The position numbers were made by a program, and so were the translations under genes. Source: Labia minor (Eukaryota > Arthropoda > Insecta > Dermaptera > Spongiphoridae). Taken from it: a stretch of DNA of 64,000 bases. Shown one piece after another: positions 24,601 through 34,592 of this stretch. Where the stretch lies: assembly GCA_963082975.1 (NCBI GenBank), contig OY720346.1:33445787-33509786 (forward strand), written 5' to 3'. Positions within the stretch are counted from its first letter, which is position 1. The number at the start of each line of letters is the position of its first letter. The notes under the pieces are model-generated. The model had not been told where the DNA came from. It saw only the letters and a program-made list of their open reading frames with translations, and ran no database searches.

Positions 24601-27600
24601 TATGTATATATATATACTATATATTTAATAATGTTAAGAAAGATTAATGCTTAAAATTGTTCATTTGTATAATTTGTGCTTCTGTCGTTTTAATTAGTAT
24701 TCGTAGAAGGTTTTCTGTTTTTAGGTAGATAACAAGCACCTTAGGGGCATTCTTATTTTTTTCAATCGATCTATCCCGTCCAGGCACTCTAATGAATTTA
24801 TAATTGCTTTTATAATGAAGCGGGTAAACATATTATATTTATATTTAGTACTGTACTAGGTACTACACAACAATTTTATTTACCCTTTCTTACACTTACA
24901 GAGACCAATAACTAACACATTTGGTTTTGTTGAGTTTCTAAAAAATGTTGAATTGTAAGCGCATTTTTATTTTATACTTTTTTATATCTCCTCTAAAAAC
25001 CCTAAGGTCTTAATTAAAATAAAATTTTAAGTGAATTTAAATTAATAATTTAAAAACAAAATTATATACAAGTATAATAAAATTTTACATTTTCTTTGGG
25101 AATTTATATTTACTATACTATATGTTGTATTTTTAAAATTAGTCTCATATATTAATATGAAGAAACCCCCCTAGTGTCATTACTTCAAAGCACTCTACTA
25201 GCTTTGAACAGCTGATCTACAAATCAAGGTCAAACGACACACACTTTATATCTAAATGCTGAGCGATTAACACCGCAAGCAGAATACTCACTCTCCTCTA
25301 TGTTCATCTGTATATATTATCATATATAATAAATATTCTTATATTTAAAAATACAATATATCTTTTATTAACAAAACCTCTAGATCCTCCACTATAATTA
25401 TATATTTTTATCAAATAATTTAATAAATAAATAAATAAATACATTTTGAGATTTAAATTATATATATATATTGATAATTAAATTAAATTAATCAATATTT
25501 TTTAATATTATTCTTTATAAAAAAATATTTTTTTATTGATTTTAATTTGTATTTGAATTTGTTTAATAAAAGAGAGACACTCTAATAGAGACGGGGGTGA
25601 TATATAACTGTAAGTAAGTAACATATTGCATTAAAAAAAGAGAGTTATAAATGGCATAAAAAGTAAATAAACAAATCAAACATTTTTTAAACAAATCCAA
25701 TTTTACTATTTTGATCGTAACAGATATAAGTTCACTTTATTTATTCATTTTTTTTTATTTTTGTGATGAATCAAAAAAATAAATAAATTTCTAGAAAACA
25801 AAAACCAACTTTATAAAAAAAAAATTATAAAATATTTTTGAATATATCTGGTTTGTTTATTTATTGATTGGTTTTTCAACACTCACAACTACAAGAACAA
25901 CGATTATTTGTTCTTTTTATTTATATTGTTTTTTTTTGTTTCGTTGTGAAATTTAAAACAAAATTACATACCAACTAGTATTTTTTTTTCTTTTATTAAT
26001 ATATTTCAATATTAATAAAATAAGAAATATAATATATTCTTATATATGAAAATTAATTATTTTTATGAAATTAATATTTTAGTTAATTAATTAGTAGTAA
26101 AATTTGAATATGATATATATTTTATAAATTATTATTAAAAGTAAACTTTTATTTTTTAATTTTGCCTATTTTTAACAACATTACAACCAAATTATATTAT
26201 TGAATGATAATCAAATTTAATATCTATCTTTCGATTGATCTGAAGACGACATTGATTCATTTTAGTTTCTATCGATTATTATATGAGGAAAACAAATCTT
26301 TCAGATGGTTTCAAGACTATATTAATTATTTATTATTTATTATTTATATTAATCATTATTTATATAAAATAAATTTTTTTAATTTTATTATAAAATTATT
26401 ATTTAACTAGTTAAATAGAATTTTTTAAATTTTGTTTTTAAATCTTAGGGAGAATTTACCTGCGAGAAAAATATTGACCTACCATTGTATAATGCTTTGA
26501 CATTGAAAAGTATATTTTATATTAAAAAATAAATATTTCGCTTTTTATGGCTAAAATATCATCAATGATCGATTATAATACAATAGTTATTAATATAGGA
26601 TATATTTTTTTAAAAAAATATATATAAAATACTAAATTTTCAATCATTGTTAAGGATTGGTGAGTATAAAATACTGGTAACCAAGTGAAATATAATTTCT
26701 TTCATTAACAAATTATCACTGAGAAGATTCATTATCATCTTAGTGCCCATCCAGTGCCCGGTCTATTAATTTTTGTATAACATTTCTTTGTAATAAAAGA
26801 AAGGAGAAAATTTTAAAAAATAATATGTTATTATAAATATTACATTATTTTAAATTAAAATATTTAATGAATCATTTAAATCTAATTAAATCTACCTCGA
26901 AGTCAACCTGGTTATTATTAAAAATATTTTTATAACAATTTCACAATAAAAGAAAACCGATTATCTAAGGAACCTTAACAATCTAAATAAGAGGGTGCAA
27001 GTTCCTATATTATTTATTTAAGGGTTAATAGATATTCCAGAATAATTAATAATAAATACTAATACATTGTAAGTATTATTTGATAATTTTTTGATATTTA
27101 AATTTAAAAATTTTCTTGATATACTTGGATTAGAATTTTTATTATTTTCCACAGAAATTAAATTATTTTTAATATTGATTTGATTGCTATTTTTATATTG
27201 AATTTGTTAAAATACATTTTAAATCAATAAAAATTTCCAAATGTAGACTATTAAATATCTACATGGGAATATGGTAGGCAACATAGAATGATAAATAATT
27301 ATATCTATTTATAATTTTAAAAATAATTATAAACTAAACAATCAGATTGTAATATAATTAATTTCAAATAAAAATAAATAAAAGAAAGGATTATCTAATA
27401 ATAATACTAATAATGATTTCAAATTCATATTATTTTTTTTCATCAAAAAATTCAATAAACTTACCAGAGATGAAAAAAAAATTATAAAAGATATTGACAC
27501 AGTTGAAATGGAAAAATATTCCATGTGCTTACCTGCAACAAAAAGAGATAATATTATTATATTAATATTTCAAATATTTCGAAAGGATTTATGAATAGAA

Positions 27601-27674
27601 AGGTCTTTCTTTACTCTTTTCCATTTACTCACTCTCTTTCGCTCTCTCTCTCTTTATATAAATATATATATATA
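21681..27674. other. 6 kb of A+T-rich DNA without recognisable gene
   Basis: No coding region, SINE, LINE or family A/B copy seen. It contains a CT-rich tract (22008-22054), long A/T homopolymers, and a slightly less A+T-rich patch at 23040-23160 and 23590-23760. No ORF here exceeds about 70 codons. The left edge of the LTR retrotransposon lies in a TA repeat preceded by a CT-rich tract (27617-27655). Confidence 0.5.
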
Positions 27675-27791
27675 TATAAATTATATTTATAACTTCTTTT
27701 AACCTTAGTGTATATAGTTTAGGATAGAGGGCTTATTAAGTATTTATTAAGTATTAATGTAAGATAAGCAGTTAGTTTAATTTTGATTGTG

Positions 27792-27800
27792 TATATAATA
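27792..27800 (+). promoter_or_regulatory. LTR TATA box
   Basis: TATATAATA, 24 nt upstream of the inferred start at 27816. The spacing fits RNA polymerase II TATA promoters (about 25-30 nt). The equivalent in the 3' LTR is 32311-32319. Confidence 0.5.
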
Positions 27801-27815
27801 TTCTATAAATAACGT

Positions 27816-27826
27816 GTAATTTAATT
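27816..27826 (+). promoter_or_regulatory. Putative transcript 5' end that acts as self-primer
   Basis: GTAATTTAATT is the exact reverse complement of the 11 nt directly after the 5' LTR (27961-27971). The match stops at 11 nt on both sides. In Tf1-like elements the first 11 nt of the transcript fold back onto the primer-binding site. Function is inferred from position and complementarity. Confidence 0.55.
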
Positions 27827-27960
27827 ATTCTTTTAGGTATGTATTATTTAAATGTGTAAATATTCTAATAATTGTATAATAATTGTAAATATTCTTTTAG
27901 AATTAATAAAATCACGACAAAAACGAAGAAACCTTTCTCTCATTTGAAAGTCACCTTACA

Positions 27961-27971
27961 AATTAAATTAC
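27961..27971 (+). promoter_or_regulatory. Putative self-priming primer-binding site
   Basis: AATTAAATTAC begins directly at the LTR end, where a primer-binding site must lie. It does not start with the TGG expected for pairing to a tRNA 3' CCA end, and it is perfectly complementary to 27816-27826. Confidence 0.55.
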
Positions 27972-27986
27972 CTGGAAATTTTTAGA

Positions 27987-29123
27987 ATGGATACAAGCCG
28001 ATTGGAAGAAAATAAATTATATGTACACATCATAAAAACAAATGAAAATGAATTTAGACTGGAAGGTCTTTCGCTAGATAAAATCTTATGGTATGCACTT
28101 CCAGACGAATATCAAAATTTGGCAGATCACAAGGTACTTATTCAAAAATCATCAATAAAAAACGCTATTGTGGCTATAAAACCTATTAATGGTTATCGGA
28201 AAATAGGACTTAAAATAGACGAAAATTTAATGAAAGAATATTTCGATGAAGATGATAACCTTTGCTATAAAAATATTCCATTGGAAGAAATAAATTCAAT
28301 TCAATCGGAACTAAAGTATAATCAATCTGATGAAGAAAATGTTTTAACTAAAGAAATAAATGATTTGAAGTTAAAAAAATATTTAAATGAAATAAATTTT
28401 CACGAGGTGGAAAAAAAATTTATTTTAAACAAATTTGATAAAAAACACAATCCGATAAAATGGTTTGAACAATTTGAAAAAGAATGCGAAAGACACCATG
28501 TTGATTTGGATATTGATAAAGTTGAAATTTTACGTTTTTTTGTTTCGGGCCCAACCAAAGATTGGTATGAGGCTAATTTAAAAAAAATTGGATTAGAAAA
28601 ATGGAATTCATGGAAAGATTCATTTTTAAATGTATTTATAGATAAAGGATGGTCTATAATTAGAAAAGCTTATAATTATAAATATCTAGGCGGATCATTT
28701 ATAGATTATGCGATATGTAAAGAGAATTTATTATTAGAGGCTGAAAATAAGAGTCGAGTTGAAGCAAGAATTAATATGATTGTTGTCGGATTACCAATGG
28801 ATATTCAAAATCAATTAGATAGGGAAGAAATTACAACTATAGAAAAACTTTTTACAGAATTAAGGAAATTAGACAATAGATTTAATCAAAAGAAAATTCA
28901 ATCGAATTTTAATGAAAATATTAAACAAGGAAAATATGAACAAAAACTTAAATTTTCTAATTTTTTAAAAAAACCATGTTTCATTTGCGAAAATCTTGGA
29001 TGGTTTAATCGTTTCCATCCAAGTAACGAATGTAGAAATAAAAGTTTGTTTGAAAAGAAAATACAAATGAATAAATCCAATTATGGCAAAAATGAAACAG
29101 AAAATAAAATTTCTTTAAACTAG
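27987..29123 (+). CDS. gag: Gag polyprotein of Ty3/gypsy element
   Basis: A 378-residue structural protein that would form the virus-like particle and package the element RNA in the cytoplasm. It starts at the first ATG after the leader (27 nt past the LTR). The capsid-like part is about residues 140-295, with the retrotransposon-gag signature F..FEKECERH and W..SFLNVF spaced by a basic-acidic helix. Residues 331-349 form a CCHC zinc knuckle of unusual spacing, C-x2-C-x9-H-x4-C (the usual is C-x2-C-x4-H-x4-C). The N-terminal 130 residues are acidic and lysine-rich with no clear domain. Translation ends at TAG directly after the heptamer TTTAAAC (29114-29120), which places pol in the -1 frame. 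The frame is intact. Confidence 0.92.
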   Translation: MDTSRLEENKLYVHIIKTNENEFRLEGLSLDKILWYALPDEYQNLADHKVLIQKSSIKNAIVAIKPINGYRKIGLKIDENLMKEYFDEDDNLCYKNIPLEEINSIQSELKYNQSDEENVLTKEINDLKLKKYLNEINFHEVEKKFILNKFDKKHNPIKWFEQFEKECERHHVDLDIDKVEILRFFVSGPTKDWYEANLKKIGLEKWNSWKDSFLNVFIDKGWSIIRKAYNYKYLGGSFIDYAICKENLLLEAENKSRVEARINMIVVGLPMDIQNQLDREEITTIEKLFTELRKLDNRFNQKKIQSNFNENIKQGKYEQKLKFSNFLKKPCFICENLGWFNRFHPSNECRNKSLFEKKIQMNKSNYGKNETENKISLN

Positions 29124-32100
29124 AAAGCCCGGGAAGATTGAATCCATTAATAAAAATAAATGTAATTATCAATGGGAAAATAAAAACTAAAGCCATTTAT
29201 GATAGTGGTTCTAATGTTAGTTTAATAAACAGAAGAATCACTAATCTTTTAAAATTAGATACCATTGATTCTGAAAATAGTTTTAAAACTTTCAATGGAT
29301 TCAACTTAAGCACTGCCCGGGGTAATGTTATATTACAAATTGGAAATGTCAAAAATCGATTAAAAGTATACATAATGGATGAAAATAAATTTTCATATGA
29401 CATATTATTAGGTCTCGACGCTATTCAAAATTTTAAACTGATACAAGATGAAAATTTGAAAATTTTACAAAGAATTGATAATAATAAAATAATTAAATTG
29501 GATGAGATTTCATTTGATAAGAGGACTAATGATGTTATTAATGAAGATACAATTGATGAAAATATTAATGATACTTTTGATAAAGAATTTAAGATGAATT
29601 TAAATCACATAAACAATGAAAAACAAAAATCAATGATAACAAATTTAATCAAGAGTTATAAACATATATTCGCTAAAGATAAATTCGACGTTGGAAAGGT
29701 GAAGTCAAAAGAAGCAGAAATTAAATTAATAAGAGAAGAATATGTAAATTCTCGTCCATACAAATGTTCTATACCAGATGAAAAAGAAATTAGATCACAA
29801 ATTAAACAGTTACTAGAAGCAGATTTAATAGAAGAATCAGATTCGCCGTTTTCTTCCCCTGTAACTCTTGCTTATAAAAAACAAGAGGGGCGTAAGTCGA
29901 GATTATGCATTGATTTTAGAAAATTAAATAATTTAATAATACCAGAATGTTACCCTTTTCCAACTATTAACGATGTTATAGAAAAAGTATCCAACTGTAA
30001 ATATTTTACAGTCATCGATATAAATTCTGCATTTTGGAATATAGTTCTTACAGAAAAAGACCGAGAGAAGACATCTTTTATAACAAAATTTGGTAAATTT
30101 ATGTTTAAAGTGCTTCCATTTGGATTAAAGAATTCGCCAACAATTTTTCAAAGAATTTTATCAAATATCATAAGAAAAAATAATCTATCCGAATTTTGCA
30201 TTAATTATATCGATGACATTTTACTATTTTCAAGAACATGGGATGATCATATTAAACATATTGAAGAACTGTTAAAAGTTATCGCAGAAGAAGGGTTCAA
30301 GCTCAACTTATTAAAATGTACATTTGCAAATAAATCTGTTAAATATTTAGGCCATTTACTTGAGGAGAACAAAATTTCACCAGCCCGTGAAAACCTTGTT
30401 GCAATAAAGAATCTCCAAAGACCAACTGATAAATCGGGAGTGCGTAGCGTTTTAGGATCAATAAATTTTTACCTAAAATATATTGAAAATAGCTCTGAAA
30501 AATTTGAACCATTGCATAGATTACTCAAGAAGAATATCCCATTTATTTGGACAGATGAATGTGAAAAAAGTTTTAACATGATAAAGGAGTATTTATGTTC
30601 TTCACCAATTTTATCCATTTATGACATAAATAAGGATATATATATCGAAACAGATGCGAGCTATAAAGGTATGGGAGCCACCTTAAAACAACCACAAGAT
30701 GATGGAAAACTACACCCGGTAGCATATTTTTCGAGAAAATTATCTGAAAGAGAAAAACGGATGGACATAATACATTTAGAATGTAAAGCTATTAAAGATG
30801 CTATAAAACATTGGCAATATTATGTTATTGGTCGGCAATTTACCGTATGCTGCGATCATAAACCATTAGAAAATTTGAGAACCAAAGCTAGAACGGATGA
30901 AATACTAGGTGATTTGGTTAATTACTTATCCCAATATAATTTTAAAATTATTTATAAGAAAGGGAGAGACAATGTTTTACCTGACTTATTATCAAGACAA
31001 CCAGTTTTGGAATATTTTGAGAATGAAGATGCTATTCAAGTGGTAAATTTAATAGAATTGAATGAAATAATAAGAGATCAAAAAGAAAACATAGATGAAC
31101 TAAAAACAGCATGGACAAACACCGTACGACGTAATAATATTACATTCAAAAATTTAAGAGGAAAATTTAGAATATTCGTTTCAGTCAGTTTTGGCATTCA
31201 ACTAATACAAAGAGTACATGAATATTATGGTCATATTGGAGCTGCACATCTGAAAGAAAGGATAAGAAAATATTATTATTTTAAAAATATGGATAAGTTG
31301 ATAGATACATTTTGTAAAAGCTGTTCGATTTGCATAGAAAATAAGGTTCGTAGGAGTAGACTAATTGGTTTAATGTCAAAACTAGGCCCAGCGACAGAAC
31401 CATATGAGATCATGTCTATTGACACGGTTGGTGGATTTGGAGGTAATAGATCACCAAAGAAATATTTACATATCTTGTTAGATCATTTTAGTAGATACAC
31501 TTGGATTTCAACATCAGTAAGCCAATGTTCTAGAGATTTTATAAAGATGATTGACCCAATAGCAAAGAAAAACAAAATTAAAATTCTGTTAGCTGATCAA
31601 TATTCGGGATTGCAATCTACAGAATTTCAAAAATATCTTACTGGGATGAATATCAAATTGATATATACCTCGATTGACTGTCCACAATCGAATGGACTTA
31701 ATGAGAGGTTAAACCAGACGTTGGTTAATCGAATCAGGTGCAAGGTGAATAGTGGAGATAGAAGAGCTTGGTCGAAAATTGCGGAAGAGTGTGCGTGTGA
31801 ATATAATCGCACTATTCATACAGCAACCAAGTATGAACCTGGCTATCTACTTTTCGGGAAACAATCCAGTATTTCTCCTTTCGAAATAAAAAGTGATCTA
31901 TTAGAAGATAGAAGAAGAGCCTTGTTAAATTCATCAAAAAACTTTGAAATAAATAAAAGAAGATTTGACAAGAACAGAAGAGAGTATGAATTTTCTGATG
32001 GGGATGAAGTTTACATAGAAAATGGAAATAAACTAAATAGGAAAAAATTGGATAAAGTAAGAATAGGTCCTTATAAAATTTTAAAAAGAATTTCTTCCTC

Positions 32101-32170
32101 GATATATAAAGTTAATTGGGGGAAAAAGGGAAAACTTGTTCATTCAAGCAAATTATCACCTTTTCAGTGA
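29108..32170 (+). CDS. pol: Pol polyprotein (PR-RT-RNaseH-IN) of Ty3/gypsy element
   Basis: Open from 29108 to TGA at 32168-32170, about 1020 codons. There is no ATG where the protein should begin, so it is probably made as a Gag-Pol fusion by -1 frameshifting at 29114-29120. Numbering from the TTG at 29138: aspartic protease D22-S-G with the flap-side LLGLD near residue 92; reverse transcriptase with D294 (FTVIDINSAF) and catalytic YIDD 357-360; RNase H with ETDAS (D506); integrase zinc site H694, H699, C726, C729, core D762, D820, E856 (exactly 35 residues between the last two); and GPY/F module at about 977-1010. There is no chromodomain after it and no env. All catalytic residues are present. 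It copies the element RNA into DNA and integrates it. Confidence 0.95.
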   Translation, partial: NFFKLESPGRLNPLIKINVIINGKIKTKAIYDSGSNVSLINRRITNLLKLDTIDSENSFKTFNGFNLSTARGNVILQIGNVKNRLKVYIMDENKFSYDILLGLDAIQNFKLIQDENLKILQRIDNNKIIKLDEISFDKRTNDVINEDTIDENINDTFDKEFKMNLNHINNEKQKSMITNLIKSYKHIFAKDKFDVGKVKSKEAEIKLIREEYVNSRPYKCSIPDEKEIRSQIKQLLEADLIEESDSPFSSPVTLAYKKQEGRKSRLCIDFRKLNNLIIPECYPFPTINDVIEKVSNCKYFTVIDINSAFWNIVLTEKDREKTSFITKFGKFMFKVLPFGLKNSPTIFQRILSNIIRKNNLSEFCINYIDDILLFSRTWDDHIKHIEELLKVIAEEGFKLNLLKCTFANKSVKYLGHLLEENKISPARENLVAIKNLQRPTDKSGVRSVLGSINFYLKYIENSSEKFEPLHRLLKKNIPFIWTDECEKSFNMIKEYLCSSPILSIYDINKDIYIETDASYKGMGATLKQPQDDGKLHPVAYFSRKLSEREKRMDIIHLECKAIKDAIKHWQYYVIGRQFTVCCDHKPLENLRTKARTDEILGDLVNYLSQYNFKIIYKKGRDNVLPDLLSRQPVLEYFENEDAIQVVNLIELNEIIRDQKENIDELKTAWTNTVRRNNITFKNLRGKFRIFVSVSFGIQLIQRVHEYYGHIGAAHLKERIRKYYYFKNMDKLIDTFCKSCSICIENKVRRSRLIGLMSKLGPATEPYEIMSIDTVGGFGGNRSPKKYLHILLDHFSRYTWISTSVSQCSRDFIKMIDPIAKKNKIKILLADQYSGLQSTEFQKYLTGMNIKLIYTSIDCPQSNGLNERLNQTLVNRIRCKVNSGDRRAWSKIAEECACEYNRTIHTATKYEPGYLLFGKQSSISPFEIKSDLLEDRRRALLNSSKNFEINKRRFDKNRREYEFSDGDEVYIENGNKLNRKKLDKVRIGPYKILKRISSSIYKVNWGKKGKLVHSSKLSPFQ
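29114..29120 (+). promoter_or_regulatory. -1 ribosomal frameshift site TTTAAAC
   Basis: In the gag frame it reads T-TTA-AAC-TAG, the X-XXY-YYZ arrangement required for simultaneous slippage, with the gag stop as the next codon. Slipping back one base enters the open pol frame. TTTAAAC is among the most efficient eukaryotic slippery heptamers known. I see no obvious long stem just downstream; CCCGGG at 29128-29133 could start a small one. Confidence 0.8.
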
Positions 32171-32183
32171 AAAAGTGACCTTT

Positions 32184-32193
32184 GGGGGGGAGG
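32184..32193 (+). promoter_or_regulatory. Polypurine tract
   Basis: GGGGGGGAGG lies directly before the 3' LTR, the position that primes plus-strand DNA synthesis. It begins 13 nt after the pol stop. Confidence 0.85.
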
Positions 32194-32479
32194 TATAAAT
32201 TATATTTATAACTTCTTTTAACCTTAGTGTATATAGTTTAGGATAGAGGGCTTATTAAGTATTTATTAAGTATTAATGTAAGATAAGCAGTTAGTTTAAT
32301 TTTGATTGTGTATATAATATTCTATAAATAACGTGTAATTTAATTATTCTTTTAGGTATGTATTATTTAAATGTGTAAATATTCTAATAATTGTATAATA
32401 ATTGTAAATATTCTTTTAGAATTAATAAAATCACGACAAAAACGAAGAAACCTTTCTCTCATTTGAAAGTCACCTTACA
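32194..32479 (+). repeat. 3' LTR
   Basis: 286 bp, identical by eye to the 5' LTR. The polyadenylation signal AATAAA is at 32424-32429, and the self-complementary 11-mer at 32335-32345. Confidence 0.9.
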
Positions 32480-32483
32480 TATA

Positions 32484-33588
32484 TAAATGTATTAAACTTG
32501 GAAAATCTCATTAGGATAATGGTTATAGAGTTAAAATGAATAGTAGCCTTTGAGATGAGAGAGAGAGAGAACAATTATCATTATTATTATTGTTATTATG
32601 ATTATTATTAATAACATTATTAATTTCAATTCAACTTGCCTATATTTATTAATATTAATAAAATCAAAATATCTAAGTTTATTTTAAATTTTCCATTGAA
32701 TTGAAATAAAATAGTTATTAAAGAATTACTAAAAATAATAAAAAACGTAAAAATTAAAAAATGATTGATTTTAATATTTATTTTTGTCATTTTAACATTA
32801 AATTATAATAAAATGATAAGAAAATATTTAAAGTTAAATAGAAGAAATCACTCTATTTTTATATCTGATTGATTTTATTTGAATGATTATCATCAATAAA
32901 TGTTTTGTCAATGAAAATTATTATTTTTTTATTTACTTTATCATATTAGGAATATGTCTATTTACAATAAAGGGTGTGTAAATGAGAGGCTTGGGAGTAT
33001 TTTAAAACAATATAATTATTTATATAATACAATTTATAAGGTAAACCTTTAAAGAATATAAATATTGATAGACAGTCAGCTTTTCTACTATAAGATATGA
33101 ACAAATATAATCTAATACCTATTATAAGATTATGTCATCATTACCAAGGTCTTGAATGATTTAAAAAAAAAACTTACCTGGTCAGTACATTATTCATAGT
33201 TAATTGGAATTGAAAAGTGTAAGTGTAAGATGATGGTGGTGTAAACAGTGAGTATTTGTTTACATTGTTGATTCGTGGATTGTCATATTAAAGTAATTGC
33301 TGAGAGAGAACTAGATATAAGCCATCAGACTTGGACATCTAAGAAAGCTATAGTGCAAGACAACCGAAAATTCATTCTTTCAATCATTGTTAATCAATTG
33401 ACAAGTAGCCCCTGATATTAGGCAACCACAACATTTGATCCCAATTTCAAATTTAAAACTATGATACATTTATTTATTTCAATAAATGTACAATCTTTTT
33501 TATGTTATTGCAGTGTGAAATTAAATGTGCTAATTTATATATATAAAGTTATATATTCGAGGATAGTTTGATAAGTCAATAAAACAAG
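32484..33588. other. A+T-rich intergenic DNA
   Basis: No gene recognised. Confidence 0.5.
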
Positions 33589-33860
33589 GGGGACTCAAAA
33601 AACGGGAGTTATATTATAACTTATTTATTTCTGAAAATTTTTACACCAAAAAGTTTGATTTCCTTCAAACTATTCTTCCTTGACTAGAAAGCATCTTTAC
33701 AAAGGATTCCCTCATTGTTTATAATATTTTTTAAATTCACTTAACGAGATGTTCTTTAGGCCTTCAAACGATTTTTGTTTTACCTTCTCCTCAGTGGCAA
33801 AATGCTTTCCTCGTGTACATTTTGGGTCTAGAGAACAAAAAGGAATCTTTAAACTGATTT
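33589..33860 (-). pseudogene. Mariner-like transposase C-terminal remnant
   Basis: The minus strand reads FSFKIS-like sequence, then TRGKHFATEEKVKQKSFEGL, then a stop in place of the expected Trp (KQ-stop-GNP), a second stop, RCF, and finally EE-stop-FEGNQTF. This is the standard end of mariner-type transposases (LFPKLK..LKG..F.....VK..S...L........F...F..W..R...C....G.YFEG). Just beyond the C-terminus, GGGGGACTCAAAAAACGGGA at 33589-33608 looks like the matching terminal inverted repeat. The other end was not found. It has several stops and is dead. Confidence 0.6.
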
Positions 33861-34189
33861 TGAAGCTCAAAATATGGCTGTGCTTGGTTGTGAGAAGGCG
33901 AAAATTCTTAGAGTTGAACTCCATGATATTCAAAATGAAAAATACTTTCATAATTATTATCTGTTGATAGACGACTGTCAAATTTTGAGAAAGTATCTCA
34001 TTTAGCTTTTGTTTGATTGCCCTTGAAAGCAGATAAATTGTGTATTTTGATAAAAATGGAAAAAAGATAAATTTCAAATGTTTGAATGTTATACACACAT
34101 TATTATTAAATTGAATTAGTATCTCATATCCAGGAACTCCTTTATTTTATATATTTTATTTTAAAATCATATATACTAATAATAAAAAG
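33861..34189. other. A+T-rich DNA upstream of the mariner remnant
   Basis: A long minus-strand frame runs through to 34098, but its upstream half has no recognisable transposase motif. It may be rearranged element sequence. Confidence 0.3.
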
Positions 34190-34425
34190 ATACCACAGGA
34201 TGAGAGGAAACAAAGTTGGCTCTCAGTCCCGGGCCTGGCATGGGAATTTCAATTGCTGTTGTGTATGGGACAGATTCCGGGTCGAAATTGGGTAAAAGTA
34301 GCGCCTGCGATCAAGAAAATCAAGATAAAGGTTGATAGGACCCGTTCTACTGATCATATGACATTTAAATGATATAACCGACTTAATAGAGGAGTTGTCC
34401 TTGCGAAACATGTACAAAAGTCAGA
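34190..34425 (+). mobile_element. tRNA-derived SINE, type I, second copy
   Basis: The body from GGGAATTTCAATTGCTGTTG through AGGACCCGTTCTACTGATCA to the tail matches the SINE at 6641-6913. The tRNA-like head is eroded (TCTCAGTCCCGGGCCTGG remains). Confidence 0.6.
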
Positions 34426-34592
34426 GGTTGTTTATATATATATATATATATATATTATATATGTATACTAATAATTATATTTGCATCTATTTTCTTTGTG
34501 TATCATTTTAAACGTAAATTTTTATCTAAAGCAGCCCTATGTATCTAGAATTTTCACCACATCTATCCAAATTAGATTTCTCCTTAATTTTT

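Larger units (their letters stand above)
27675..27960 (+). repeat. 5' LTR
   Basis: 286 bp, identical by eye to 32194-32479. A TATA-like box TATATAATA is at 27792-27800. A presumed transcription start at 27816 is inferred from the 11-nt self-complement there. A polyadenylation signal AATAAA is at 27905-27910. By these marks U3 is about 141 bp and R starts at 27816. The ends are TATAAA...TTACA rather than the common TG...CA. Confidence 0.9.
27675..32479 (+). mobile_element. Complete Ty3/gypsy LTR retrotransposon
   Basis: A 4805-bp element: 5' LTR (27675-27960), untranslated leader, gag (27987-29123), pol in the -1 frame (open from 29108, last codon before TGA ends 32167), a purine-rich G7AGG tract (32184-32193) and 3' LTR (32194-32479). 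Domain order PR-RT-RNaseH-IN is that of Ty3/gypsy, not Ty1/copia. There is no env or chromodomain. LTRs look identical and both ORFs are intact, so the insertion is recent and potentially active. A 4-bp duplication TATA (27671-27674 and 32480-32483) fits but lies in a TA-rich site, so it cannot be proved. The 5' LTR is preceded by TATATA and the 3' LTR is followed by TATATAAATG. Base composition matches its surroundings. Confidence 0.95.

Noticed and set aside
28898-29403. Minus-strand frames at 28898-29080, 29005-29196 and 29197-29403
   Set aside because: Antisense shadows of gag and pol.
32171-32193. An env gene after pol
   Set aside because: Only 23 bp separate the pol stop from the 3' LTR.
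33712-34098. Whole 128-codon frame as a functional gene
   Set aside because: Only its C-terminal third resembles a mariner transposase, which continues past an in-frame stop; the N-terminal part lacks motifs.
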